A DNA stretch of 64,000 bases from NCBI GenBank assembly GCA_030824555.1, contig JAVBXK010000044.1, forward strand, positions 26,574 to 90,573, read 5' to 3'. The position numbers were made by a program, and so were the translations under genes. A model generated the notes under the pieces. That model worked only from the letters and a program-made list of their open reading frames with translations, was not told the DNA's origin and did not search any database. Shown one piece after another: positions 38,209 to 47,312 of the stretch (position 1 is its first letter; the number at the start of each line of letters is the position of its first letter). The stretch is from a bacterium (GTDB taxonomy: Bacteria > Pseudomonadota > Gammaproteobacteria > Burkholderiales > Burkholderiaceae_C).

Positions 38209-38484
38209 TCAGGTAGGAGGGGGCGGAGCGTCGTTCGGTGCTGCGTGGCTGGGTGCGGATCCACGGTACAGCCGCCAGAGCTTGACGGCCAGCACAGCCA
38301 GCGGGGTGGCGTGCATGAACAGGTCAAAAATATCCAACGGCCTCACCAGTGTGTGTTGCCAGAGCATGCGCAGTTTCTCGACCAGGTGGGGCTCGGGCAG
38401 CACAGGGGCCACGGCCAGCCAGGCGGCCAGCAAGGCCACCCAATGCAGGGGCAAGCGATCAAGCCAACGCAGGACGGCGTTCAT
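38209..38484 (-). CDS. Small two-helix inner-membrane protein
   Basis: A 91-residue protein with two hydrophobic segments (LHWVALLAAWLAVAPVLP and FDLFMHATPLAVLAVKLW). The segment PEPHLVEKLRML between them is, from memory, a recurring feature of short proteins in beta- and gammaproteobacteria that are sometimes misnamed RND transporters. It is too short for a transporter. ATG at 38484 was chosen because the upstream extension looks like frame-shifted CWC protein. Function unknown; it is the middle gene of the operon. Confidence 0.6.
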   Translation of the reverse strand: MNAVLRWLDRLPLHWVALLAAWLAVAPVLPEPHLVEKLRMLWQHTLVRPLDIFDLFMHATPLAVLAVKLWRLYRGSAPSHAAPNDAPPPPT

Positions 38485-38491
38485 GGGCGGG

Positions 38492-38731
38492 TCAGTGCGA
38501 GCTGGCGCAACGGGCGCAGATGCACGACTTGCCACGTGCCTGTTCGGGCACACGGGCCAACAGGTCGGCCCCGAACGTGGCCTGCGTGCACCAGCACGGC
38601 CCACACTCGGGCTGGCCTGTCAGGCGTGCCTGCTCCATGGCACACAGGTTGGGCTGGCCGCACAGGGGGCAGTGCCCGGCATCGACGTGGCTGGCACCAC
38701 AACTGGGCGGATCGGTGGGGGTGGTGTTCAT
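38492..38731 (-). CDS. Cysteine-rich CWC family protein
   Basis: A 79-residue protein with ten cysteines. CPLCGQPNLCAME and CGPCWCTQATF form the CWC motif, and a last pair sits in SCICARCASS. It probably binds zinc or another metal; no function is known to me. It is the first gene of a minus-strand operon, and the next gene starts seven bases after its stop. Confidence 0.75.
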   Translation of the reverse strand: MNTTPTDPPSCGASHVDAGHCPLCGQPNLCAMEQARLTGQPECGPCWCTQATFGADLLARVPEQARGKSCICARCASSH

Positions 38732-38912
38732 GGGCCTCTACTGTAGCCAATGCCACATGCGTTGGGCGATGCAGTGTGAGCCCTGCAGCGCTGCACGGGC
38801 GACCCGGCGGGCTTTTTCAGGCCCGGTGATGTGCTTCAATGCCACGCACCGCCCTGCGGGGTTGCCGACCGTCCGGCATGGCCCCCGCACCGGCTTGTTT
38901 CACACCCATCTC

Positions 38913-39866
38913 ATGCGCACCCTGGCACAGTTTGCTGACACCCCCGCCGCACGCACTGCTGCGTGCTTGCCCTATGCCGCTTTGGCGGCCGAGGTGGCCG
39001 CGCTGTTGCGCGATGCATCGGTGCACGTGCCGCCACGGCTGGTGCAGGCGCTGCCGGGCGGTGGCAGCCTGTTCGTCATGCCCGCACACGACAGCCGCCT
39101 GGCCATGACCAAACTCATCACCTTCACCCCGGCCAATGCAGCCAGGGGCCTGCCGACCATCCAGGGCGATGTGCTGGTGTTTGACGTGACCACCGGGCAG
39201 CGTGTGGCCTGGCTGGACGGCCCCACTGTCACCGCGCGGCGCACCGCTGCCGTGTCGCTGCTGGCAGCCCAGTGCCTGGCCCCCGAACCCGCTGGCCCCT
39301 TGCTGGTGGTGGGCGCGGGGGTACAGGGCAAGGCCCATGTCGAGGCCTTTGCCCAGGGCCTGGGTGTGCGCGAGGTGTGGGTGGCCTCGCGCAGCGCGGC
39401 CAGCGCACAGGCACTGGTAGCCCACGCGCACAGCCTGGGTTTGGCCGCGCAGGTGGTTGCCGACGTGCCCGCCGCGCTGGCGCACTGCCCGTTGGTCGTT
39501 ACCTGCACCCCCGCCAGCGCCGTGGTGCTGGATGGGCAGTTGTCTGCGCACCACTTTCTGGCCGCCGTGGGGGCGTTCACGCCTGCCATGGTCGAGCTGT
39601 CGGCCGTGCTGTGTCAGCATGCCGCCGCACACGGCACCGTGGTGGTGGATACAGCCGATGCCGTGCACGAGGCAGGCGACCTGCTGCAGGCCAGGCTGGA
39701 TGTGAGCCGCTTCGACACGCTGGCACACGTGGTGCGTGGTTTGCCTGCCAAGCCCATTGCACGCTCTGTTGGACCGGTGCTGTTCAAAAGCTGCGGCTGG
39801 GCCGGGTGGGACCTGGCCGCCGCCAGGCTGGCGGCGACCGGCCCGAAAGAGCAAGCCAGCGCATGA
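38913..39866 (+). CDS. Delta-1-pyrroline-2-carboxylate reductase/ornithine cyclodeaminase family protein
   Basis: A 317-residue NAD(P)-dependent enzyme of the mu-crystallin superfamily. The substrate domain contains MTKLITFTPANAARGLPTIQ and VAWLDGPTVTARRTAAVSLL. The Rossmann motif is VVGAGVQGKAHVEAF, and [14 protein letters not shown] holds the NADP-contacting arginine. This pattern fits delta-1-pyrroline-2-carboxylate reductases of lysine and hydroxyproline catabolism better than true cyclodeaminases. ATG at 38913 fits the family start. The next gene, a DMT permease, overlaps by four bases. Confidence 0.82.
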   Translation: MRTLAQFADTPAARTAACLPYAALAAEVAALLRDASVHVPPRLVQALPGGGSLFVMPAHDSRLAMTKLITFTPANAARGLPTIQGDVLVFDVTTGQRVAWLDGPTVTARRTAAVSLLAAQCLAPEPAGPLLVVGAGVQGKAHVEAFAQGLGVREVWVASRSAASAQALVAHAHSLGLAAQVVADVPAALAHCPLVVTCTPASAVVLDGQLSAHHFLAAVGAFTPAMVELSAVLCQHAAAHGTVVVDTADAVHEAGDLLQARLDVSRFDTLAHVVRGLPAKPIARSVGPVLFKSCGWAGWDLAAARLAATGPKEQASA

Positions 39867-40741
39867 GCGCCCCCGACCAGACCATGCGCGGCGTGGTGGC
39901 CATGCTGCTGGCCATGGGCTGCTTCTCGCTCATGGACGTGTCGCTCAAGGCGCTGAGTGCGCATTACCCGCCTTTGCAAGTGGCGGCGCTGCGCGGCCTC
40001 TCTGCCTGGCCGCTGGTGCTGGTGTACGTGCATTGGCAGGGGCGTTTGCGCGCGGTGTGGCGCATCCGCTGGCCCCTGCACCTGTTGCGCGGGGTGTTGT
40101 CGGTGCTGATGCTCAGCCTGTTTGCCTATGCCATGCAAACGCTGTCGCTGGCATCGGCCTATGTGCTGTTTTTCATTGCGCCGGTGCTGATCACGCTGCT
40201 GTCGGTGCCCGTGCTGGGCGAGCGCGTCGGGCCTGGCAGTGTGTGGGCCGTGGTGCTGGGCCTGGCGGGTGTGTGGGTGGCCATGCGGCCAGGGGCCGAC
40301 CTGTGGCAGTCGGCCGCCTCGTGGGCGGTGCTGGCTGCTGCCACCTGTTATGCCGTGGCCGCTGTGGCAGGCCGCGTGCTGACGCGCACCGACGTGCCCG
40401 CCAGCCTGGTGTTTTGGACCACCACCTCGCTGGCAGTCGGGGCCACGGCGCTGGCCTGGCCCGCGTGGGTGGTGGTGGACTGGGGCCACGCACCCTGGCT
40501 GGCGCTGCTGGCCTTGACCGGGCTGGCCGGGCAGATTTTCATTGTCGAGGCATTTCAGCACGGGCGTGCGGCGGTGGTGGCCCCGTTCGAGTACTCGGCC
40601 CTGGCCTGGGGTGTGCTGTTCGACGCGCTGTGGTGGCACGTCTGGCCCGACGGTTGGACGTGGTTGGGCGCGTCGCTGGTGGTGGCCGGTGGGCTGGTGC
40701 TGTTGCGCAGTTTGCGCACTGGCAAAAGTGAAAGAATGTGA
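39863..40741 (+). CDS. EamA/DMT-superfamily permease
   Basis: A 292-residue membrane protein with ten hydrophobic segments in two EamA repeats, the second starting near AAATCYAVAAVAGRVL. GCFSLMDVSLKALSAHYPP in TM1, ALRGLSAWPLVLV and SLASAYVLFFIAPVLITLLS are typical of S-adenosylmethionine-type and amino-acid exporters. It is translationally coupled (ATGA) to the reductase gene before it, so its cargo may be related to amino-acid or imino-acid metabolism. That link is inference. Confidence 0.85.
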   Translation: MSAPDQTMRGVVAMLLAMGCFSLMDVSLKALSAHYPPLQVAALRGLSAWPLVLVYVHWQGRLRAVWRIRWPLHLLRGVLSVLMLSLFAYAMQTLSLASAYVLFFIAPVLITLLSVPVLGERVGPGSVWAVVLGLAGVWVAMRPGADLWQSAASWAVLAAATCYAVAAVAGRVLTRTDVPASLVFWTTTSLAVGATALAWPAWVVVDWGHAPWLALLALTGLAGQIFIVEAFQHGRAAVVAPFEYSALAWGVLFDALWWHVWPDGWTWLGASLVVAGGLVLLRSLRTGKSERM

Positions 40742-40777
40742 CCCGCCAACCTGCACAAAAACCGCCAGCACCACCCC

Positions 40778-42526
40778 ATGTCCCGACCACGCCTGCGCAG
40801 CACCACACGGTTTCACATTCCGCTGTTTGAAGCCTTGCGCACCTACCAGCGTGCGTGGCTGCGGCACGACGTGATCGCCGGGTTGACGGTGTGTGTGGTC
40901 ATGATCCCATCAGTCATTGCCTATGCCGAGTTGGTGCACCTGCCGCCCATTGCCGGCCTGTACGCGGCGTTTGCGGGCGCCATCGGGTATGCGCTGTTTG
41001 CCAGTTCGCGCCACGTCATTGCCGGGCCCGATGCGGCCATCGGGCTGCTGGCGGGCATGGCCATCCTGCCGCTGTCGGGCGGCGACCTGGGGCGCACCGT
41101 GGTGTTGGCCGTCGAGTTGTCGCTGCTGTCAGGGCTGGTGCTGCTGATCGCGGCCCGGTTGAACCTGGGGGCCATTGCCGACTTGCTGTCGCGCCCGGTG
41201 CTCATTGGGTACCTCAACGGTGCATCGCTGGTGCTGGTGTCCACCCAGTTGGGCAAACTCGTGGGCATCAAGCTGGAAGGCGAAGATTTTTTCCTGCTCA
41301 TCCACGCGCTGCTGTCCGACCTGGGGCGCGTTCACCTGCCTACGTTGGCGTTCGGTCTGGTGCTGATTGGTCTGCTGGTGTGGATGGGGCGGTACTTTCC
41401 GCGCGTGCCCGGCGCGCTGGCCGCATCGGCGGTGGCCATTGGCGTGGCTTGGGTGGCCGATGTGGGCAGCTGGGGCGTGGCGCTGGTCGGTCCGGTGCCT
41501 TCCGGTGTGCCGCTGCCCAGTTGGCCCACGGTGCAGCTGGCCGACATCACGGCACTGGCCCCGGCGGCGGTGGCCATTGCGTTCCTCACGTTTTCAGACG
41601 GCATCCTGCTGTCGCAAACCTTTGCCGACAAACACCGTTACGACATCGACCCCAACCAGGAGCTGGTGGCGCTGGGCGTGTCCAACGTGTGTGCCGGGCT
41701 GTTCCAGGGCTTTCCGGTGTCGGCCAGCCAGTCGCGCAGCGCCATCGTCGACGCGTCCGGGGGCAAAACGCAGGTGGCCCAGCTGGTGGCGGCCGGGGGC
41801 TTGCTGTTGTTCCTGGTGTTCTTTTCGGGCTTGATCGCGCTGCTGCCCAAGGTGGCGCTGGGGGCCATTCTGGTGGTGACGGCGCTGGGCATGCTGGAGG
41901 TGGCGTCGCTGCGGGCGCTGTACCGCATCGACCGGCGCGACTTCTGGCTGGCCGTGGGCGTGACGGTGTCCATCCTGGTGGCGGGCGTGGTGCCCGGCAT
42001 CATTCTGGGCATGCTGTTGTCGCTGATCGGTGTGCTGGTCGAAATTTCGCGGCCACTGGATGCCGTGCTGCGCCGCTTGCCCGGCGACGGCAAGTTTCAC
42101 GACATGGGGCAAACCTCTACCGAGGGCGAAACCGTGCCCGGTCTGCTGGTGTACCGGTTGTACGCACCGCTGATTTTTGCCAACGCCCGCCACGTGGTGG
42201 GGCGCATACGCGAGCTGACCGACACCGCCGACCCCCCGTTGAAGTGGCTGATCATCGACGCGCAGGCCATCACCGAGATCGACCTGACCGCCGCCGAGCG
42301 GCTGGCATCGCTGATCGACGAGCTGGCCCAAGCGGGCATTGCCATCAAGATTGCCGATGCGCCGCGCCCGTTCCGCGAAGAAATGAACCGCGTCGGCCTG
42401 ACCGACCAGCTGGGGCAGCAGCAGTTTTACGTGTCGGTGAAAACAGCGGTGGAGGCGTACCGGCGGGAATTCCAGGTGGCTGCGGGTGCGGGTGTTGCCA
42501 CGGGTGTGTCGGGGCGTGAAAATTGA
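40778..42526 (+). CDS. SulP/SLC26-family anion transporter with STAS domain
   Basis: The protein (582 aa) begins its transport domain with RHDVIAGLTVCVVMIPSVIAYAEL, close to the SulP signature. GPDAAIGLLAG and FPVSASQSRSAIVDASGGKTQVA in the core are characteristic. About 14 membrane segments are followed by a cytosolic STAS domain (residues about 450-560, WLIIDAQAITEIDLTAAERL). Substrates in the family include sulfate and bicarbonate; none can be assigned. Repeat R3 starts just after its stop. Confidence 0.9.
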   Translation: MSRPRLRSTTRFHIPLFEALRTYQRAWLRHDVIAGLTVCVVMIPSVIAYAELVHLPPIAGLYAAFAGAIGYALFASSRHVIAGPDAAIGLLAGMAILPLSGGDLGRTVVLAVELSLLSGLVLLIAARLNLGAIADLLSRPVLIGYLNGASLVLVSTQLGKLVGIKLEGEDFFLLIHALLSDLGRVHLPTLAFGLVLIGLLVWMGRYFPRVPGALAASAVAIGVAWVADVGSWGVALVGPVPSGVPLPSWPTVQLADITALAPAAVAIAFLTFSDGILLSQTFADKHRYDIDPNQELVALGVSNVCAGLFQGFPVSASQSRSAIVDASGGKTQVAQLVAAGGLLLFLVFFSGLIALLPKVALGAILVVTALGMLEVASLRALYRIDRRDFWLAVGVTVSILVAGVVPGIILGMLLSLIGVLVEISRPLDAVLRRLPGDGKFHDMGQTSTEGETVPGLLVYRLYAPLIFANARHVVGRIRELTDTADPPLKWLIIDAQAITEIDLTAAERLASLIDELAQAGIAIKIADAPRPFREEMNRVGLTDQLGQQQFYVSVKTAVEAYRREFQVAAGAGVATGVSGREN

Positions 42527-42527
42527 G

Positions 42528-42580
42528 AATAAAAAATGGCTATGGCGCTTTTTTAGCAAGCATTGGTAGCTATTGAAAAT
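42528..42580 (+). repeat. Dispersed repeat, copy R3
   Basis: AAAAAATGGCTATGGCGCTT plus TTTT, spacer with AAGC, then GGTAGCTATTGAAAAT. It lies between the converging SulP and diguanylate cyclase genes and has an A-tract/T-tract form suited to a bidirectional terminator. Confidence 0.8.
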
Positions 42581-42628
42581 GAGATCAATGTGCCGAAACG
42601 GCGATGGCGAGTTGGCCGCGTACGCGTG

Positions 42629-44473
42629 TCATCCTGTGTCAGCGGGCGGTTTCATCAAGGCCCTGTTTCGCCCGGTTGCTTTGGCCTGATAGAGCGCCTC
42701 GTCGGCAAGTTTGAGCAACGCGTCCGGCTCGGTTTCAGCGGAGGGGATGAGGGATGCCACGCCCACACTCACGGTGACGTGTGCGAACAATGATTCCGCG
42801 TGCGGCAAATCTTTTGCTGAAACGGCGCTGCATATTTTTCGAGCCATGGCCAGTGCACCGGCCCCATCGATACCGGGCGCAATGACCGCGAACTCCTCCC
42901 CGCCATATCGCGCAGCGAGATCGCCGGGGCGCCCGACGTTCGCCGCAAGTGTCTCGGCCACTGTGACAAGGCACGCATCACCCGCCTGATGCCCATAGTG
43001 ATCGTTGTATTTCTTGAACCAGTCAATGTCGATCATGGCCAGGGCAAGGGGCTGCCCAAGGCGCTCCATGCGCTTCCATTCCTTCACCAAGACCTCATCG
43101 AAACGTCGGCGGTTGGCTATTTTGGTCAAGCTGTCGGTGATGCTCAGCGAACTCAGTCGGAGGTTGGCTTGCTCCAATTGCTCGGTGCGTTCAGCCACCC
43201 GCTGTTCAAGGACTTTTTCTGTTTCCTGAAGCGTCGCAACCAGCAGCGCGTGTTCATCGAGTGCAGCCTTCTGGGCTTTCTCCTTGTCAGCCCGAATGTG
43301 GTTGATGCGGGCAGCAAGGGCAAACGAGAGCAGCATCATCTCGACCAATGAGCCAATCTGAATGCCATGGACGGTGAAAAAATTGGTGGGCACCAGGCCA
43401 TAGTTGCGCAGCGGGTACATCGTTGCAAACAACAGAAACAGAAACCATGACAGCAAATACAGGCGTCCGCCTGGAATTCTGTGCATCACACAGTAGACGC
43501 CCGACCCTGCAGACACCATCAGGGCGATGAACAAGGCAGCAGAGACCAGACGGCCGCCAGCGTAATACGATATGAAAAGGCCGATGACCGTGGGTACCGC
43601 CACCAGAGCGCCGGCCACGCGCAAAGAGCGATCAAGCCAGATGGATGTCGCCGCCGTGTTGAGAAAACTTCGGGCAAATCGTGTCAAGAAAATGCCCGCG
43701 AAGCCGAATGCCCAATACGAGTAATTCGCCAGCCACCCGCTGTCTGGCCAGAAAAACTCGGCAGCCATGCCGTTCGCCGCACCGATGCCCAGCCCGATGA
43801 ACGCAACATACAGCACGTAGTCAATGTAGACACGCTCGCGCAAGCTGAACCACAGCAGGGCGTTGTAAACGACCATGGCCAGTAGCGCCCCGAAGTACGC
43901 GGCCTGACCCGCGTACGTCAGTTGACTGGATGCCGCGAATGCGTCCCGCGACCAAGCGGTCAGCGGTGCCATCAACGTGCCCTGACTTTGAACACGCAAG
44001 AACACAGTTTCTGCGCCTGGCGTTGCATGAGCCATCGGGAAAACGAAGTTCACGTGCCGCATCGGGCGCTCGCTGAACGGGTAGGTATCTCCGGCGCGGT
44101 GGGGGGTGTGTGCGCCAGGGCGATAGACCTCGACCAAATCCAAAGTCGGAAATGCCAACTCCAGCAGCCACGGCAAATCGGTCAATGGGTTCTCGATGGG
44201 CGCACGCACCTGAAATGCGAGCCACCATGCCGACCGGGTATAGCCTTTGTTGAAGCCCTTTGTCGGATCAACCGGGCTGAACCTGCCAGCAGCGAACATG
44301 AGCCGCGCTTCTTCGATGGTGAGTGTTCCGTTGGTGTCTTCAAGGGCGACGAGGTAGGGCGCGAGATCCTGCGCCTTCAGTTGCGCGTCGAGAACGAGGG
44401 ACTCGGCGGTGTGCGTCCATGCCGAAAAAACCGCCAGCCACATCAAGAAAAGTATCCGAATGAGTTTCAGCAT
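42629..44473 (-). CDS. 7TMR-DISM diguanylate cyclase
   Basis: A 614-residue membrane sensor that should make cyclic di-GMP. A signal peptide (MLKLIRILFLMWLAVFSAW) leads into a periplasmic DISMED2-like domain (GRFSPVDPTKGFNKGYTRSA), seven membrane helices (YNALLWFSLRERVYIDYVLY in the first intracellular loop), a coiled coil rich in Glu (ETEKVLEQRVAERTEQLEQA), and a GGDEF domain with RYGGEEFAVIAPG. The active site is GGEEF. ATG at 44473 places the signal peptide at the N-terminus. The periplasmic ligand is unknown. Confidence 0.92.
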   Translation of the reverse strand: MLKLIRILFLMWLAVFSAWTHTAESLVLDAQLKAQDLAPYLVALEDTNGTLTIEEARLMFAAGRFSPVDPTKGFNKGYTRSAWWLAFQVRAPIENPLTDLPWLLELAFPTLDLVEVYRPGAHTPHRAGDTYPFSERPMRHVNFVFPMAHATPGAETVFLRVQSQGTLMAPLTAWSRDAFAASSQLTYAGQAAYFGALLAMVVYNALLWFSLRERVYIDYVLYVAFIGLGIGAANGMAAEFFWPDSGWLANYSYWAFGFAGIFLTRFARSFLNTAATSIWLDRSLRVAGALVAVPTVIGLFISYYAGGRLVSAALFIALMVSAGSGVYCVMHRIPGGRLYLLSWFLFLLFATMYPLRNYGLVPTNFFTVHGIQIGSLVEMMLLSFALAARINHIRADKEKAQKAALDEHALLVATLQETEKVLEQRVAERTEQLEQANLRLSSLSITDSLTKIANRRRFDEVLVKEWKRMERLGQPLALAMIDIDWFKKYNDHYGHQAGDACLVTVAETLAANVGRPGDLAARYGGEEFAVIAPGIDGAGALAMARKICSAVSAKDLPHAESLFAHVTVSVGVASLIPSAETEPDALLKLADEALYQAKATGRNRALMKPPADTG

Positions 44474-44675
44474 GGACTTGATCTGGTTGGACGCTTGCGA
44501 CGCTGATGAAGCGTCATGGCGCTGTGCTGACGAGAGATTCCGCGCCCCTGACACTCGCAAGAACGCATCATAGGCTGACGTCTCAAGGCATCGACAGGCT
44601 CCCGTGTCTCACCCATTGCGCACAAGCCCCATATTGAATACCCCTGCCGTGCAACACATCAAACAACAAAAACGC

Positions 44676-44726
44676 GATAAAAAATGGCCAAGGCGCTTTA
44701 TTTGTCTGCATTTGTAGCTATGAAAT
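44676..44726 (+). repeat. Dispersed repeat, copy R4, overlapping the lysR 3' end
   Basis: ATAAAAAATGGCCAAGGCGC, TTTATTTG, spacer, then TGTAGCTATGAAAT. The LysR gene on the minus strand reads into it and its TAG stop (44718-44720) is the CTA of AGCTATGAAA. Confidence 0.8.
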
Positions 44727-45680
44727 TGATGCGCATGTATCCATCTTGCTGGGGCTGATGGGCGTGCTTGGCTGGGTCCCTGGAAGGTCTCGGTCCAGCA
44801 AGCAGTCGATGAAGGCACTCAAAACCGCAGGTTGGTGTTGCCGGTTCGAGTAATACAGGAACAACCCCGGTCGTGTGATCGACCAGTCGGCGAGAACAGG
44901 CAACAGCCGTCCCTGGGCGAGGTGCTCATCGACGTGCTCACGGTCGAAGGCATAGGCAATGCCCAGCCCTTGCAGTGCCGCAGCGATGCCGGTGTCCGAG
45001 TGGTTGGTGACCAACGACCCAGACACCGCTACCTCGATCCGCTGGTCCGTTTTCTCGAACTCCCATTGGTAGGCTCGGCCGTCCGTCTGCAGCCGCCAGT
45101 TGATGCAGGCGTGACGGTGAAGGTCGGCGGGTGATTGCGGCTGACCGCGACGCGCCAGATAGTCTGGCGATGCCACTGCGACCATCTTCACGTCCGGTGT
45201 CAAGCGCACGGCGATCATGTCCTTCTCCAGCCGCCCGCCTGCTCGGATGCCCGCATCGAAACGGCCCGCGACGATGTCGCTCAGCCCGTCGTCGACCACG
45301 ATGTCCAGTGTCACGTCCGGGTGTGCGCGATGAAACCGGCCCAGCCGCGGCGCAATGACCTGCCGGGCCGCCATCCCCAGCGTGTTGATGCGCAGCGTTC
45401 CGCTCATCTGCCCCGCCGCCGCGCTGGCTTCGGCAACGGCATCGGCCATCGCCCGGAACAGCGGTGCGATGCGGGCGAACAGCTGCTCACCCGTGGCGGT
45501 CGGTGCCACGCTGCGTGTGGTGCGGTTCAGCAGCCGTGCACCCAGGCGGGCTTCGAGCTGGCGGATGGTCTGGCTCAGCGCCGAAGGCGAAAGACCCAGA
45601 TGCTCTGCGGCACGCACAAAGCTGCTCCGCTCGACCACCGCGGCAAAGGCTTTCAGTTCGGCATAGTCCGAGCCGCGCAT
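44718..45680 (-). CDS. LysR-family transcriptional regulator
   Basis: A 320-residue regulator with an N-terminal winged HTH (DYAELKAFAAVVERSSFVRA, then LGLSPSALSQTIRQLEARLG) and a LysR substrate domain (TLRINTLGMAARQVIAPRL). It is divergent from an NTF2-like/SDR pair and probably controls it. The last residues and the stop lie in repeat R4, so the C-terminal tail has been remodelled. The ligand is unknown. Confidence 0.9.
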   Translation of the reverse strand: MRGSDYAELKAFAAVVERSSFVRAAEHLGLSPSALSQTIRQLEARLGARLLNRTTRSVAPTATGEQLFARIAPLFRAMADAVAEASAAAGQMSGTLRINTLGMAARQVIAPRLGRFHRAHPDVTLDIVVDDGLSDIVAGRFDAGIRAGGRLEKDMIAVRLTPDVKMVAVASPDYLARRGQPQSPADLHRHACINWRLQTDGRAYQWEFEKTDQRIEVAVSGSLVTNHSDTGIAAALQGLGIAYAFDREHVDEHLAQGRLLPVLADWSITRPGLFLYYSNRQHQPAVLSAFIDCLLDRDLPGTQPSTPISPSKMDTCASIS

Positions 45681-45694
45681 TGTGTATCTTTTTC

Positions 45695-45709
45695 TGAATA
45701 ATGAATTCA
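45695..45709. promoter_or_regulatory. Candidate LysR-type operator
   Basis: TGAATAATGAATTCA is a perfect 5-5-5 inverted repeat in the 99-base gap between the LysR gene and the NTF2-like gene. Its position and symmetry suit a LysR binding site, but no second site was identified. Confidence 0.35.
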
Positions 45710-45779
45710 GATTCTAGGGGATTCACTGATCTTTCAAGCGGTTGCATCCTGATGCCTTCACCAACCAGGCGTTTTCACC

Positions 45780-46109
45780 ATGACCGTTCTGAATCTTCCC
45801 GAACCCATCGCAGCTTACTTCTCGGCCAACCGGCAGGCCACCGATTCGCTGGTCCATTGCTTCATGGCGCAAGCCACCGTCAAGGACGAAGGCCAGACCC
45901 ACGTCGGCCTGGATGCCATCCAGGCATGGAAGGCGGCCGCGTCGGCCCGGTTTGCTTACACGACCGAGCCTTTGACCCTCGATCAGGAAAGCGGGTATCA
46001 CATCGTCACCAGCCGTGTGGTCGGCAATTTTCCCGGCAGCCCTGTCAACCTGCGGTACCGCTTTTGCCTTGAACGCGGCCTGATCGCATCACTGGAGATC
46101 ACCGCATGA
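45780..46109 (+). CDS. NTF2-like (SnoaL-type) protein
   Basis: A 109-residue alpha+beta protein with the NTF2-like pattern: an N-terminal helix pair ([20 protein letters not shown]), [19 protein letters not shown] with the usual D/E-rich strand, [16 protein letters not shown], and a C-terminal strand [17 protein letters not shown]. Members include isomerases and small binding proteins. It starts 99 bases from the divergent LysR gene and precedes an SDR, a frequent trio in which both enzymes act on one small molecule. The substrate is unknown. Confidence 0.75.
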   Translation: MTVLNLPEPIAAYFSANRQATDSLVHCFMAQATVKDEGQTHVGLDAIQAWKAAASARFAYTTEPLTLDQESGYHIVTSRVVGNFPGSPVNLRYRFCLERGLIASLEITA

Positions 46110-46157
46110 GCGCCGCGTGGCCGTTCCGAAGGTGCTCAGCCCAGCCGTGCGCAGTGC

Positions 46158-46163
46158 GGAGGG
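46158..46163 (+). promoter_or_regulatory. Ribosome-binding site deciding the SDR start
   Basis: GGAGGG lies seven bases before GTG at 46171. Upstream in-frame starts lack such a site and add residues without SDR homology. Confidence 0.6.
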
Positions 46164-46170
46164 CAGTCCA

Positions 46171-46953
46171 GTGAGCTTCGATCTTCAACTTCAAGGCAAG
46201 CGCGCACTGGTCTCGGGCGGTACCAAGGGCGTGGGTGCTGCCGTTGTGCGTGGTCTGCACGTGGCGGGTGTGCAGGTAATGACCACGGCGCGCTCCCTGC
46301 CTGAGACACCCATCGAGGGCGTGATCTACATCGCCGCAGATCTCACCACGGCGCAGGGTGTCGGCGACGTGGCGCAGTCGGTTCTCAGGCGTTGGGGGGG
46401 TGTTGACATCCTTGTCAACGTGCTGGGGGGCTCCAGCGCGCCGGGGGGCGGCTTTGCGGCGCTCGACGATGCACATTGGTTCAATGAACTGAACCAGAAC
46501 CTGATGCCGGCCGTGCGGCTCGACCGCGCGCTGTTGCCAGCCATGCTGGCCCAGCGTTCGGGGGTCATTGTTCACGTCAGCTCAATCCAGCGCTTGCTGC
46601 CGCTGCCGGATTCGACGACCGCCTATGCCGCAGCCAAGGCGGCCCTGTCCACCTACAGCAAGGCGTTGTCGAAAGAGGTGACCCCCAAGGGCGTTCGCGT
46701 GCTGAGCGTCTCGCCCGGCTGGATCGAGACGGCAGCCGCCGTGGCGCTGGCCGAGCGTCTGGCAAACCAGGCGGGGACGGACTACGAAGGCGGCAAGCGG
46801 ATCATCATGCAGTCGCTGGGTGGGATCCCGCTCGGACGTCCGGCCAAGCCGGAAGAAGTTGCCGATCTGATCACCTTCCTGGTGTCACCGCGCGCAGGCT
46901 CTATTTCGGGCTCAGAGCACTTGATCGACGGTGGCACGGTTCCGACGGTCTAG
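46171..46953 (+). CDS. Short-chain dehydrogenase/reductase
   Basis: A 260-residue classical SDR. The cofactor motif is [11 protein letters not shown] (TGxxxGxG variant) near residue 14. Catalytic residues are Ser in VHVSSIQ and Tyr/Lys in [25 protein letters not shown] is the usual C-terminus. GTG at 46171 is favoured by its ribosome-binding site. It follows the NTF2-like gene and is divergent from LysR. The substrate is unknown. Confidence 0.9.
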   Translation: MSFDLQLQGKRALVSGGTKGVGAAVVRGLHVAGVQVMTTARSLPETPIEGVIYIAADLTTAQGVGDVAQSVLRRWGGVDILVNVLGGSSAPGGGFAALDDAHWFNELNQNLMPAVRLDRALLPAMLAQRSGVIVHVSSIQRLLPLPDSTTAYAAAKAALSTYSKALSKEVTPKGVRVLSVSPGWIETAAAVALAERLANQAGTDYEGGKRIIMQSLGGIPLGRPAKPEEVADLITFLVSPRAGSISGSEHLIDGGTVPTV

Positions 46954-47312
46954 CAGCCGCCCGCGCTCGATACGTCCGACAGGCTGCCAGGGGTTGCCAA
47001 AGGTCGTTCCGGAATCGGTGGTCGGGCAATGGCGGTTTGCTGCCACTTGTCTGCGTGACAGGGATGCGGTCAGTGGGGCGGTGCCAGTTGGGGCGCGGAA
47101 GCCCTTTGACTGCAGTTCCTCACACAGCCGTCATCCGGGCCCCTCACCCATCACGTACGAGCCTTCCGCTTGATCATGCCGTCGCGGTCAGGGTATCAGG
47201 TGAAAAATTGATACTAAAAATGGCTATAGCGCTTTTTGGGTAAGCGATAGATGCTACTGAAAATGGTGATGGGTGTGTGGCTGCTGGGCCGCCGTCAATG
47301 TACAGGTAGCAC
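46954..47312. other. Gap between SDR and RloB genes; repeat R5, no gene
   Basis: About 360 bases between converging genes. Short frames here show no homology or ribosome-binding sites. It contains repeat R5 and otherwise nothing I recognise. Confidence 0.5.
47211..47264 (+). repeat. Dispersed repeat, copy R5
   Basis: AAAAATGGCTATAGCGCTTT plus TT is palindromic around GCTATAGC (18 of 22 positions symmetric). AAGCG and AGATGCTACTGAAAAT follow. It lies between the converging SDR and rloB genes. Confidence 0.8.
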
